DNA of 64,000 bases from Lachnospiraceae bacterium (GTDB taxonomy: Bacteria > Bacillota > Clostridia > Lachnospirales > Lachnospiraceae), in the NCBI GenBank assembly GCA_029071325.1, contig JAIEAP010000042.1:246337-310336 (forward strand), read 5' to 3'. The translations under genes and the position numbers were made by a program. Shown here piece by piece: positions 25,179-33,695 of the stretch (position 1 is its first letter; each line of letters opens with the position of its first letter). Below the pieces are notes generated by a model that was given only the letters and a program-made list of their open reading frames with translations, did not search any database and was not told the DNA's origin.

Positions 25179-26216
25179 ATGTTTAAGAACTGCACACACC
25201 TGCAATACCTAATCCATAAGGCATTTCTGTGCCTCTTACTGCTTCCGCTCGGTCTGTCGTGGACACTTCTCTCAGGCTGCCATAGCGGCACAAGCACAAT
25301 TTCCAGAACCGGCTTTTATTTTGATACCGTAATTACGGTCACATTATATGACTGCAGCGATGAAACACTTCTGGACGGCTGCATGGAACTCGCCGAATAC
25401 TATGAAGGGTTATTCAGCGCCACACGGGAGAGCAGCGATGTATCCCGCATTAATACTTCTGCTGGAACACCTGTCACGGTAGATAGTGAGACAATCGCAC
25501 TCTTAGAGCAGGGATTATACTACTGTGATCTCAGCGATGGCGCTTTCGACATTACCATTGGAAATTTATCAGGACTGTGGCATTTTTCCGATAATACGGG
25601 CAGCATTCCTGCTCAGGAGGATATCAGCGCAGCCCTTGCCACTGTAGATTATCATGCAGTACGGATAGACGGCAATCGGGTTACCCTCACTGACGCAAAT
25701 GCTGCCATAGATCTTGGTGGCATTGCTAAAGGTTATATTGCCGACCGTATGAAGGACTATCTGACAGAACATGGCGTCACCAGCGGTCATATCAATCTGG
25801 GCGGCAATGTGCTGACTCTCAGTGAGAAGTCCGATCACACCCCCTACACCATTGGTATTCAAAAACCCTTTGCCGAGGGCAGCGAGGCTTATGCCACGGT
25901 TCGTATCACCGACAAGAGCGTAGTCAGTTCCGGTGTATATGAACGCTGTTTCTATGTAGGTGATGTACTCTATCACCATATTCTCGATACTTCTACGGGC
26001 TATCCCATCAGTAATGGTCTCGTCAGCGTCTCCATTATCAGCGAACACTCTGTGGATGGCGACGGTTTGAGCACCGTCTGCTTTGCCTTAGGGTTAGAGG
26101 ACGGTATGCTGCTGGTGGAAAGCCTCCCGAATACGGAAGCCATATTTATCACGGATGACATGAAGGCGCATACCACTTCCGGAATTGGAACAGACATTCC
26201 TTTTGAACTGCGGTAA
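25179..26216 (+). CDS. apbE: FAD:protein FMN transferase, lipoprotein
   Basis: 345 residues. A lipoprotein signal peptide ends in LLSGC (lipobox cysteine about residue 32), so the enzyme sits on the outer face of the membrane. It transfers FMN from FAD to a threonine of target proteins. Family segments are FDTVITVTLYD near the start, DLGGIAKGYIADRM, INLGGNVLTL, and HHILDTSTGYP; DGDGLST follows with the catalytic metal-binding residues. It is convergent with rnfB. RnfG and RnfD in that operon carry the flavinylation motifs, so they are the probable substrates. Confidence 0.95.
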   Translation: MFKNCTHLQYLIHKAFLCLLLLPLGLSWTLLSGCHSGTSTISRTGFYFDTVITVTLYDCSDETLLDGCMELAEYYEGLFSATRESSDVSRINTSAGTPVTVDSETIALLEQGLYYCDLSDGAFDITIGNLSGLWHFSDNTGSIPAQEDISAALATVDYHAVRIDGNRVTLTDANAAIDLGGIAKGYIADRMKDYLTEHGVTSGHINLGGNVLTLSEKSDHTPYTIGIQKPFAEGSEAYATVRITDKSVVSSGVYERCFYVGDVLYHHILDTSTGYPISNGLVSVSIISEHSVDGDGLSTVCFALGLEDGMLLVESLPNTEAIFITDDMKAHTTSGIGTDIPFELR

Positions 26217-26225
26217 ACAGATATC

Positions 26226-26285
26226 AAAAAAATCCGCTCTCTTTCACTTCCGTGCAAGCACGAGTGAAAGAGAGCGGATTTTTTT
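26226..26285. terminator. Bidirectional terminator between apbE and the rnf operon
   Basis: A perfect 23-bp inverted repeat (26226-26248 with 26263-26285) with seven A residues at one end and seven T at the other, so a T run follows the stem in either direction. It ends apbE and, on the other strand, rnfB. Confidence 0.93.
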
Positions 26286-26299
26286 ACACTGCTCAATGC

Positions 26300-27088
26300 T
26301 TATAAAATGATTTTCTTGGGACACTTTTCTGCACAGGCGCCGCAGCCCGTACATTTCTCCTGATCAATGTAAGCTACATTGTCGACCACATGAACCGCAT
26401 CATACTGACAGTTCTTCTCACACAGGTGACAGCCGATACAGCCCACAGAACATGCCTTCATCACATCTTTTCCTTTATCCTTGGAGCTGCAATGTACCAG
26501 ATGCTTTGCTTCATAAGGCACAAGCTCGATCAGATTCCGGGGACATGCCGCAACACACTTGCTGCATGCCTTACATTTTTCTTTGTCCACCTTGGCAATA
26601 CCGTCCACAATATGAATCGCATCAAACGGACACGCCTTCACACAGCTTCCATATCCCATACATCCATAATTACATGTCTTGGCACCGCCGCCGGGAATAA
26701 ATGCCATAGCGGAACAATCCTCCACACCGGTATACACATAATCCTGTCCTGCTTTTTCACAGGTACCGGCACATTTTACGAATGCCACCTTTTTCACGCC
26801 TTCTTCCGCAGAAACGCCCATGATGTCTCCCACCTTAGCGCCTACCGGAGCTCCGCCTACCGGGCAGGCATTCACCGGAGCCTCTCCCTTGACGATTGCG
26901 GCTGCCAGACCGGAACATCCGGCATATCCACAGCCGCCGCAGTTATTTCCCGGAAGGACGTCTAAGATTGCTTCCTCCCTGGGGTCCACTTCAACCTTGA
27001 ATTTTTCTCCTGAAAAGCCGAGGAAAAATCCAATCAAAATACCAACGCCGCCAACGATAGCCGCGGCAAGCAAAATTGCCTGTATCAT
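26300..27088 (-). CDS. rnfB: Rnf complex subunit B, ferredoxin-like
   Basis: 262 residues. An N-terminal membrane helix is followed by the Fe-S motif CGGCGYAGCSGL (about 50-61) with a later cysteine, then four CxxCxxC(x)xxCP ferredoxin-type motifs (CMGYGSCVKACP, CKACSKCVAACP, CIGCHLCEKNC, CTGCGACAEKCP). RnfB takes electrons from reduced ferredoxin and passes them into the membrane complex. It is the last gene of the rnfCDGEAB operon, ending 15 bases from the shared terminator. Confidence 0.97.
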   Translation of the reverse strand: MIQAILLAAAIVGGVGILIGFFLGFSGEKFKVEVDPREEAILDVLPGNNCGGCGYAGCSGLAAAIVKGEAPVNACPVGGAPVGAKVGDIMGVSAEEGVKKVAFVKCAGTCEKAGQDYVYTGVEDCSAMAFIPGGGAKTCNYGCMGYGSCVKACPFDAIHIVDGIAKVDKEKCKACSKCVAACPRNLIELVPYEAKHLVHCSSKDKGKDVMKACSVGCIGCHLCEKNCQYDAVHVVDNVAYIDQEKCTGCGACAEKCPKKIIL

Positions 27089-27101
27089 CTTCTCTTTCCT
27101 C

Positions 27102-27677
27102 CTATATCATTCCTGAAAAGCCCATAAACGCAATTGACATCAGACATGCGGTGATCAGCACGATCGCTGTTCCCTTAAAGGGTTTTGGAATGTCATTATA
27201 CTCAATCTTCTCACGAATTCCCGCCATGATCACAATGGCAATGAAAAAGCCCACCGCAGTTGCCAGTCCATTCACCACGCTCTCCAGAATAGAATACTCT
27301 TTTGTCACATTGGTAAGCGCCACTCCTAAAACTGCGCAGTTCGTAGTGATCAGGGGCAGATATACGCCCAAGCTCTGATACAGCGGCGGCATGCTCTTTT
27401 TTAAGAACATTTCCACAAACTGCACCAACGCTGCGATCACCAGAATAAAGACAATGGTCTCCAGGAAATCCATATCCAGAGGATGCAGGATAAACTGGTA
27501 GATCAGGGATGTAACCAGCGATGCGATCCCAATGACAAAGATTACCGCACCTCCCATTCCGGCAGCGGTCTTAGTATTCTTGGATACGCCCAAGAACGGG
27601 CAGATACCCAAAAACTGGCTTAATACTACGTTATTTACGATCGCGGAACCGATTGCAATCAAAAGTAATGTTTTCAT
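27102..27677 (-). CDS. rnfA: Rnf complex subunit A
   Basis: 191 residues, six transmembrane helices, the standard RnfA length. Family segments are NNVVLSQFLGICPFLGVS near the N-terminus and LPLITTNCAVLGVAL in the middle; the conserved cysteines in these two places ligate the intramembrane 2Fe-2S cluster shared with RnfE. It forms part of the ion and electron path of the Rnf pump. Confidence 0.97.
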   Translation of the reverse strand: MKTLLLIAIGSAIVNNVVLSQFLGICPFLGVSKNTKTAAGMGGAVIFVIGIASLVTSLIYQFILHPLDMDFLETIVFILVIAALVQFVEMFLKKSMPPLYQSLGVYLPLITTNCAVLGVALTNVTKEYSILESVVNGLATAVGFFIAIVIMAGIREKIEYNDIPKPFKGTAIVLITACLMSIAFMGFSGMI

Positions 27678-27692
27678 CTGTATCCGCCCTCC

Positions 27693-28577
27693 TTATTCAC
27701 TCTTCTTTTCATCTGCCGCGGCAGACACTCCCTTACCGCTGCACAATGCTGACTGTCCGCAGCTTGCGCAATCTCCGGTAAGACAGCCGGATGCCTTGGC
27801 AAGCGGTTTCCCGCTCTGTTCCATCAGTTCCCGGATGATATTCATGACCGCAACCAATATGGCCAGCACCAGGAACGCGCCAGGCGCCATTACAAAAATG
27901 GTAATAGCCGTATAGTTTGGTCCCAGCAGGGCAACTACCGCTGCAATGATAAGAATCGCTCCCGCCGCAATGCCAAGCACTGTGATTGCGGACATCCCGC
28001 TTCTTTTCACAGCCAGACATACGCAAACTGCAATCAATATAACTGCAACCACAGCAAGCACAATTCCAATTATCAAATGGTTATCGGATGCCAGGCTGAT
28101 ATCGAAAATTTTTCCGGCTCCGATCACCTCACGAACCAGACCGATCAGTGTCAGTCCCAGCGTAAAACCAAGTCCCATACCGATTCCATCGAAAATAGAC
28201 GGTACAACACTGTGCTTGGACGCATAACTCTCTGCACGTCCCAGAATAATACAGTTCACAACGATCAGTGGAATATATACACCCAATGACTTGCTTAAGC
28301 TGGGCGTATATGCCTCCATGATAAACTGCACCATAGTTACCAGCGAAGCCACAATTACAATGAACGCCGGTACACGCACACCGTTGGGAATGATCTTACG
28401 GAATGCAGAAATAAGTAAATTGGAAAGAACCAGCACCACAGTTGTGGACAATCCCATACCCAGTCCGTTGATGGCGGAAGAAGTTACCGCCAGTGTGGGA
28501 CACATACCCAGCATCAGCACAAAGGTAGGATTCTCTTTGATGATACCGTTATACAAACGTTCCATATTCTGTTTCAT
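27693..28577 (-). CDS. rnfE: Rnf complex subunit E with inserted helices and Cys-rich tail
   Basis: 294 residues, where about 200-230 is usual. The conserved parts match RnfE: ENPTFVLMLGMCPTLAVT and IYIPLIVVNC-like IPLIVVNCIILGRAES carry the two cluster cysteines. About 65 extra residues sit between REVIGAGKIFDIS and the final MAPGAFLVLAILV helix, containing two hydrophobic stretches that look like extra membrane helices. The C-terminus adds CLTGDCASCGQSALC, four cysteines in a short soluble tail that could bind a metal or cluster. The tail overlaps no other gene. It overlaps the rnfG end by 4 bases. Confidence 0.94.
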   Translation of the reverse strand: MKQNMERLYNGIIKENPTFVLMLGMCPTLAVTSSAINGLGMGLSTTVVLVLSNLLISAFRKIIPNGVRVPAFIVIVASLVTMVQFIMEAYTPSLSKSLGVYIPLIVVNCIILGRAESYASKHSVVPSIFDGIGMGLGFTLGLTLIGLVREVIGAGKIFDISLASDNHLIIGIVLAVVAVILIAVCVCLAVKRSGMSAITVLGIAAGAILIIAAVVALLGPNYTAITIFVMAPGAFLVLAILVAVMNIIRELMEQSGKPLAKASGCLTGDCASCGQSALCSGKGVSAAADEKKSE

Positions 28578-29191
28578 GATACCGCACCTCCTGCCAATTC
28601 ATTCTGGAAGTATACAATGCACGCATTCACGCCATTCGCAATTGCTTTGGTTGTGATGGTTGCACTGGTAATAGCTTCAATCTCAGAATCCGATGTCGGA
28701 GTCGTCTTTACAACTGTAAATGCATCTACCTTTTTGTTCTGGAATTTCGCAATAAAATCTTCGTCCTGTGCATGCATGCCTAATCCCGGGGTCTCGGCAA
28801 TATCCGTAATGGAATAACCGTTGATGGTGCCGTCGTTTCGTATTCCCACGGAAAACGTGATATTTGCCTGACTGGCATCCTTTGCCGTCACGGTAATGAC
28901 ATAACCCAGCACCTGTCCTCCCTGGGAGTCATATGCGGTCTGCACATCCGTGATCTCATCCGCATACCCTGCATCTGTCACAATTTTTGCTGCCGCCTCT
29001 TTATCAAAATCTCCCATCGCCTCAAAATACTGCGCATCTGGGAACACCTCCTGATACGCCGCCTGCGTTGCCGCTTCCTTCGCCTGTGCGATCGGATCCT
29101 TGGTGATCTCATATACCAGTCCCAGAACAAAACCAAGCACCAGGGTAAATGCGGTTAAGATCAGCGCGTCTTTTACTATTTTCTTATTCAT
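28574..29191 (-). CDS. rnfG: Rnf complex subunit G, flavoprotein
   Basis: 205 residues: one N-terminal membrane helix (ALILTAFTLVLGFVLGLVY) and an extracytoplasmic FMN-binding domain. EIEAITSATITTKA (about 170-183) contains the S-A-T motif whose threonine is covalently flavinylated by ApbE; apbE lies just beyond the operon's end. Overlaps with rnfE (4 bases) and rnfD (8 bases) indicate one coupled transcript. Confidence 0.95.
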   Translation of the reverse strand: MNKKIVKDALILTAFTLVLGFVLGLVYEITKDPIAQAKEAATQAAYQEVFPDAQYFEAMGDFDKEAAAKIVTDAGYADEITDVQTAYDSQGGQVLGYVITVTAKDASQANITFSVGIRNDGTINGYSITDIAETPGLGMHAQDEDFIAKFQNKKVDAFTVVKTTPTSDSEIEAITSATITTKAIANGVNACIVYFQNELAGGAVS

Positions 29192-30131
29192 GCTGCTTTC
29201 CCTCCCTTACCTGTCCGAATGCTCTTGGCACCGTAATCTTCTCGATAATGGGAACCAGAAGGTTGCTTAATATAATAGCGAAGGATACGCCTTCTGCGTT
29301 TGCGCCGAAAATACGGAACAGTCCTGTCAGAATACCCAGACAAATACCAAACAGTATCTGTCCGTTCGGTGTAATAGGGGAAGTCACATAATCTGTTGCC
29401 ATAAAGAAAGCTCCCAGCATCAGACCGCCGCCGCACAGCTGCGCCACAATGTAACTTGCATCCAATCCGTGTCCTCCGAACAGTGTAATAAAGATCACAA
29501 ACGTAATAATGTAGGTAGCCGGAATCTTTAAAGTGATCACACCCATCAGGATCAGGAACATAGCGCCTATGATAATGCAGAGGGCAGAGGTCTCACCTAT
29601 GGTTCCTGCCGTTTTTCCGATCAGCATATCCATGGTGTTTACAGCTCCTACGCCTCCCTCCCGCATCAATGCCAGGGGCGTTGCACCAGAATAGGAATCA
29701 ATGTCAAACTCAACCATATTGGCTGCAAATGCGATAAGCAGAAAACACCGCGCACCCAGTGCCGGGTTCATAAAGTTCTGACCCAATCCGCCAAACAGGC
29801 ATTTCACTACGATAATAGCAAACACGCCGCCAATCACCGCCTGCCACCAGGGCAATGTTGCCGGAAGATTCAGGGCAAGCAGAAGCCCTGTCACTACTGC
29901 GCTCAGATCGTTGATGGTATTCTTCTTATGTACAATTCTGTTATATATCCATTCAGATGCCACACAGCTGGCAATGGTGACCAGAATCAGTACCAATGCC
30001 CGATATCCGAAATTATAAATTCCAAATATACTGGTTGGCAATAATGCAAGAATCACATACAGCATGATTCTGCTCGTTGTATCTTTGGATCTTACATGCG
30101 GTGATGAAGATACATGATATAACTCACTCAC
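29184..30131 (-). CDS. rnfD: Rnf complex subunit D
   Basis: 315 residues with about nine or ten membrane helices. DSYSGATPLALMREGG holds the threonine that carries covalent FMN. FMNPALGARCFLLIAFA is a family signature. I choose the GTG at 30131 because AGAGGTGG lies seven bases upstream and the start matches the family (SELYHVSSSPHVR); a longer ATG reading to 30176 would overlap rnfC. RnfD is central to ion translocation. Confidence 0.94.
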   Translation of the reverse strand: MSELYHVSSSPHVRSKDTTSRIMLYVILALLPTSIFGIYNFGYRALVLILVTIASCVASEWIYNRIVHKKNTINDLSAVVTGLLLALNLPATLPWWQAVIGGVFAIIVVKCLFGGLGQNFMNPALGARCFLLIAFAANMVEFDIDSYSGATPLALMREGGVGAVNTMDMLIGKTAGTIGETSALCIIIGAMFLILMGVITLKIPATYIITFVIFITLFGGHGLDASYIVAQLCGGGLMLGAFFMATDYVTSPITPNGQILFGICLGILTGLFRIFGANAEGVSFAIILSNLLVPIIEKITVPRAFGQVREGKQHE

Positions 30132-30153
30132 GGTTATCCACCTCTTTCTTAGT

Positions 30154-31479
30154 CTATTTTTTTCTCTTGGCTGCAAGAACCTGCTTTTTCATGGTCTTGA
30201 TGCATTGTGCCAACGGTCTCTTTGCAGGACAGATAAAGCTGCAGCTGCCGCATTCCACACACTCAAGACCGTGCCAATTCTCAAAGCTCTCCATATCGCC
30301 CCGCAGTGCAAATCTGGACAGCCGGGAAGGAATGATCTGCTCCGGACATGCTTCCACGCAGCGTCCGCAGTTAATACATGCCGTTGCCACAGATTCTGCC
30401 TCGGCCACTTCATCCTTTGTCATACATAACAGCGCAGAGGTTGTCTTGGTAGTCGGAACATCCAGCCCGAACAAAGCAAATCCCATCATGGGACCGCCTG
30501 CGATCATTTTCTCCGGCTGTTCCTTGCAGCCGCCCGCAGCATCCAGAAGCTCCTGGAAACTGGTTCCGATTGCAAAATAGAAATTACACGGATCCTCCAC
30601 CGCATCTCCGGTAACGGTAAACACACGGTTCATGACCGGTCTGCCTAATTTTACTGCATTGTATATAGAAATCAAGGTCTCTACATTATCTACAATACAT
30701 CCTGCATCCGCCGGCAGCATTTTAGAATTGATGGCGCGCTTTGTCACAGCATAGATCAGCTGGCGCTCCCCGCCCTGTGGATATTTGGTCATAAGCTCCG
30801 CCACTTCCATACGCGGTTCATCCTTCGTCAGTTCCCGAAGCTTTGCGATACAGTCCGGTTTGTTATTTTCAATACCAAATATACCCTTTGCATGGTCGAA
30901 GAGTTTCAATACAATACGCATGCCCTCCACCAGCTTCTCGGGATTCTCCAGCATCTCACGGTAATCTGAAGTCAGATACGGCTCACATTCCGCACAATTT
31001 GCGATAATGTAGTCGATTTTATCCGGCTCCTTGGGTGACAGCTTCACATGTGTGGGGAAGCCCGCTCCTCCCATACCTACAACCCCTGCTTCTTTGATTT
31101 TGTTTACAATCTCTTCCTTGGACAGGGAATCGATATCCTCGGTGGGTTGATATTCCACCTCTTTAAATTCTCCATCATTGGCTATAACGATGGAGTTCAC
31201 CATGTCGCCTACGGCAACTCGTCTTGGCTCAATTGCCTTGACAGTTCCGGATACAGATGCATAGATCGGAGAAGACACAAAGCCACCGGCTTCCGCTATC
31301 TTCTGCCCCTTCAGCACGGTATCCCCCACTGCTACAATCGGGTTCGCCGGTGCTCCGATATGCTGAGATAACGGATAGACCAGGTCTCCCTTGGGTAATA
31401 ACTCCCGAATCGGCTTATCTTTGGATAATTCCTTCCCCTCAAAGGGATGGACACCACCTTTAAACGTCAATAAACCCAT
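30154..31479 (-). CDS. rnfC: Rnf complex subunit C, NADH-side subunit
   Basis: 441 residues from the ATG at 31479 (MGLLTFKGGVHP), which is the family's usual start; a GTG-initiated reading to 31530 is possible. The N-terminal barrel domain is followed by the NADH/FMN-binding region with GMGGAGFPTHVKL (about 120-132) and two C-terminal 4Fe-4S motifs (CINCGRCVEACP and CVECGSCSFICP). It is the NAD+-reducing end of the ferredoxin:NAD+ oxidoreductase and the first gene of the operon. Confidence 0.96.
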   Translation of the reverse strand: MGLLTFKGGVHPFEGKELSKDKPIRELLPKGDLVYPLSQHIGAPANPIVAVGDTVLKGQKIAEAGGFVSSPIYASVSGTVKAIEPRRVAVGDMVNSIVIANDGEFKEVEYQPTEDIDSLSKEEIVNKIKEAGVVGMGGAGFPTHVKLSPKEPDKIDYIIANCAECEPYLTSDYREMLENPEKLVEGMRIVLKLFDHAKGIFGIENNKPDCIAKLRELTKDEPRMEVAELMTKYPQGGERQLIYAVTKRAINSKMLPADAGCIVDNVETLISIYNAVKLGRPVMNRVFTVTGDAVEDPCNFYFAIGTSFQELLDAAGGCKEQPEKMIAGGPMMGFALFGLDVPTTKTTSALLCMTKDEVAEAESVATACINCGRCVEACPEQIIPSRLSRFALRGDMESFENWHGLECVECGSCSFICPAKRPLAQCIKTMKKQVLAAKRKK

Positions 31480-31547
31480 TGTCTGTGCCCCACTTTCTTT
31501 AGATTTGACATACTGCTTTATATGCAGCACGTCCGAACATACTTAAT

Positions 31548-31556
31548 ATTATAGCA
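31548..31556 (-). promoter_or_regulatory. Promoter of the rnf operon
   Basis: Minus strand TATAAT (31548-31553) with an extended -10 TGC in front; a weak -35 CTGTCA lies at 17-base spacing. It is about 70 bases upstream of the rnfC ATG, back to back with the yprB promoter. Confidence 0.6.
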
Positions 31557-31628
31557 CACATGCATTTTTATGACAGCGTTTTTTTGTAAAAACAGATGGG
31601 ATTTTGTCTTTTTTTGCGTACATTGTAG

Positions 31629-31657
31629 TTACTTTTTACCAAGATTTTGTGTATAAT
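31629..31657 (+). promoter_or_regulatory. Promoter of the yprB-like gene
   Basis: TATAAT (31652-31657) preceded by TGTG, with a weak -35 TTACTT (31629-31634) at 17-base spacing. It lies 19 bases upstream of the ATG, which has AGGAGG. Confidence 0.5.
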
Positions 31658-31676
31658 AGACCCAGGAGGTAATACC

Positions 31677-32792
31677 ATGAAAACAATTCACAAGGAAATC
31701 CCTTTTCAGCCCCACCATATACTGACCCAAGAGATGTTTACAGACAACTCTCTCTTTTTCGACATTGAGACCACAGGATTTTCTCCCGCCCACACCAGCC
31801 TCTATCTGATCGGCTGCGTCAGGCGCTCCGGTTCTTATATCTGCATCGATCAATTTTTTGCAGAACAGCCCGCAGAGGAGAAACTGATTCTTGTTACATT
31901 TTTGGAATTATTAAAGGCATGTGACACCATCATTACCTTTAACGGTATTGGTTTTGATATTCCGTATCTTAAGGCAAAATGCGATACCTATGCCCTGAAA
32001 CAGCGCTTTGCCGACTATACTTATATAGACATATTCAAATCCATATCTTCCATCAAACACATATTGAAACTGCAGAATTTCAAGCAAAAGTCCATAGAAA
32101 CTTTTCTCGGTATCGATCGCCGCGATCTGTATTCCGGTGGTGAACTGATCCATATCTACCATTCCTATACAAAGGACCCGGAAGAAGAATTGCTGGAATT
32201 GTTGCTATTACATAACTATGAAGATGTACTAGGAATGATCGATCTATTGGAAATTCTCTCCTATGTACATCTGATGAACGGACGCTTTCAAAAATCTTCC
32301 TGTGAGGTATGCGACCTTACCACCTATGAGGGAGCGGCTGCAAAGGAATTACAGATCACACTGCATTTAGAATTTCCAGTGCCCCGGCGTATTTCTTACG
32401 CCTGTGGACCGCTGTATCTGTCCGCACATCAGGATACCTGCCGTATCACGGCAAGACTGGCAGAAGGAGAACTGAAATATTTCTTTGACAATTATCGGGA
32501 TTACTATTATCTTCCAGAGGAGGATATGGCAGTTCACAAAAGTGTTTCTTCCTATGTGGACAAGGAACACCGGGAACAGGCCAGGGCATGCACCTGTTAC
32601 AGCCGGCACGCCGGGCTGTTTGCACCCCAGTATGAAGAGATCATTACACCTTCCTTCAAACAGGAGTATAAAGATAAAACACTCTATTTCGAAGTAACTG
32701 AGAAATTCCTGTCTGAACAGGAACTGTCAGAGGCATATATCCGCCACCTGCTATCCTATCTGAAAACTACCAAAAAACGCGTGTCCCCGTAA
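31677..32792 (+). CDS. YprB-like exonuclease, RNase H fold
   Basis: 371 residues. The N-terminal half is a DEDD-type 3'-5' exonuclease domain: FFDIETTGFS (about 27-36), ITFNGIGFDIPYL (about 84-96) and the late acidic motif HNYEDVLGM (about 178-186). The C-terminal 170 residues have no domain I recognise. The family is usually annotated as ribonuclease H-like YprB; its substrate is not well established. AGGAGG seven bases before the ATG fixes the start. It is a single gene ended by a bidirectional terminator. Confidence 0.85.
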   Translation: MKTIHKEIPFQPHHILTQEMFTDNSLFFDIETTGFSPAHTSLYLIGCVRRSGSYICIDQFFAEQPAEEKLILVTFLELLKACDTIITFNGIGFDIPYLKAKCDTYALKQRFADYTYIDIFKSISSIKHILKLQNFKQKSIETFLGIDRRDLYSGGELIHIYHSYTKDPEEELLELLLLHNYEDVLGMIDLLEILSYVHLMNGRFQKSSCEVCDLTTYEGAAAKELQITLHLEFPVPRRISYACGPLYLSAHQDTCRITARLAEGELKYFFDNYRDYYYLPEEDMAVHKSVSSYVDKEHREQARACTCYSRHAGLFAPQYEEIITPSFKQEYKDKTLYFEVTEKFLSEQELSEAYIRHLLSYLKTTKKRVSP

Positions 32793-32848
32793 ATCGGGCG
32801 ATAACTGAAAAATCTTCAGACCACGCCATTCACAGAATCAACTGCAAA

Positions 32849-32876
32849 AAGAGAGTCCGGATATCCGGACTCTCTT
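32849..32876. terminator. Bidirectional terminator between yprB and cheR
   Basis: A 12-bp perfect stem (AAGAGAGTCCGG and complement) with loop ATAT; A-rich on one side and T-rich on the other. It sits between two convergent genes. Confidence 0.85.
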
Positions 32877-32898
32877 CTTAATCTTATTATGTATGAAA

Positions 32899-33675
32899 CT
32901 ACCCCTTTTGAAAGAAAAACGATTCATTTCTGATGAAATTCAATCCCCGGTAATCCAGAATCTGCTCAGTACTGCCAATAAACAGCACTCCATCTTTCAC
33001 CAATGCTTGATTGAACTTCCGGTAAATCTCCTGCTTCGCCTCTTCCGTAAAATAGATGACAACATTACGGCATACAATCAGATGACAACTCATCGGATAT
33101 TCATCCTTCAGCAGATTATGCTCCTTGAATTCCACACACCGCTTGACTTCATCCGAAATCTTATAGGAAGCGCCAACCTTAGTAAAATATTTGGCCTTCA
33201 GATCTTCCGGAACTGCAGCAATGCTCTTCTCATTATAGAGCCCTGCCCTCGCTTTATCCAAAACCTGCTTGTCAATATCCGTCGCTATAATATGGATGTT
33301 GCTCAAGGGCACATGGCGTGACAACGCCATCACCAATGAATAGGGTTCATCGCCGGTAGAACAGGCAGCACTCCATACTCTGAGACTTTTGCCAAACTTC
33401 TGGATAAGCTTTGGAAACACCTTTTTATCCAGAAATTCCCACTGATCCGGATTCCGATAAAATTCGGACACGTTAATGGTAAGGAAGTTCACAAACTGCT
33501 CAAACTTCTCTTTGTCCCGCCGAATCAGATTCACATACTCGTCATAAGATGCCATACCGTTCTTCGTAGCAAGACTGTCTATTCTACGGCGCATCTGCTT
33601 TTCTTTATACGCATTCAGATCAATGGTCGTCAAGGCATAGATATCTTTTTTGAACTTCTCGTAGTCAGCAAACAA
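32899..33675 (-). CDS. cheR: CheR-type protein-glutamate methyltransferase
   Basis: 258 residues. CheR N-terminal helical domain (about 1-65), then an S-adenosylmethionine-dependent methyltransferase fold with VWSAACSTGDEPYSLVM, ATDIDKQVLDKAR and CRNVVIYF. It methylates glutamates of chemoreceptors. No receptor, cheB or other chemotaxis gene is near; it trails the S1 gene by 20 bases. I place the start at a TTG (33675) that follows AGGGGGTGG; a GTG at 33693 is the alternative. Function in motility or another methyl-accepting pathway is not resolved. Confidence 0.9.
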   Translation of the reverse strand: MFADYEKFKKDIYALTTIDLNAYKEKQMRRRIDSLATKNGMASYDEYVNLIRRDKEKFEQFVNFLTINVSEFYRNPDQWEFLDKKVFPKLIQKFGKSLRVWSAACSTGDEPYSLVMALSRHVPLSNIHIIATDIDKQVLDKARAGLYNEKSIAAVPEDLKAKYFTKVGASYKISDEVKRCVEFKEHNLLKDEYPMSCHLIVCRNVVIYFTEEAKQEIYRKFNQALVKDGVLFIGSTEQILDYRGLNFIRNESFFFQKG

Positions 33676-33695
33676 TATGCCACCCCCTGACACAC

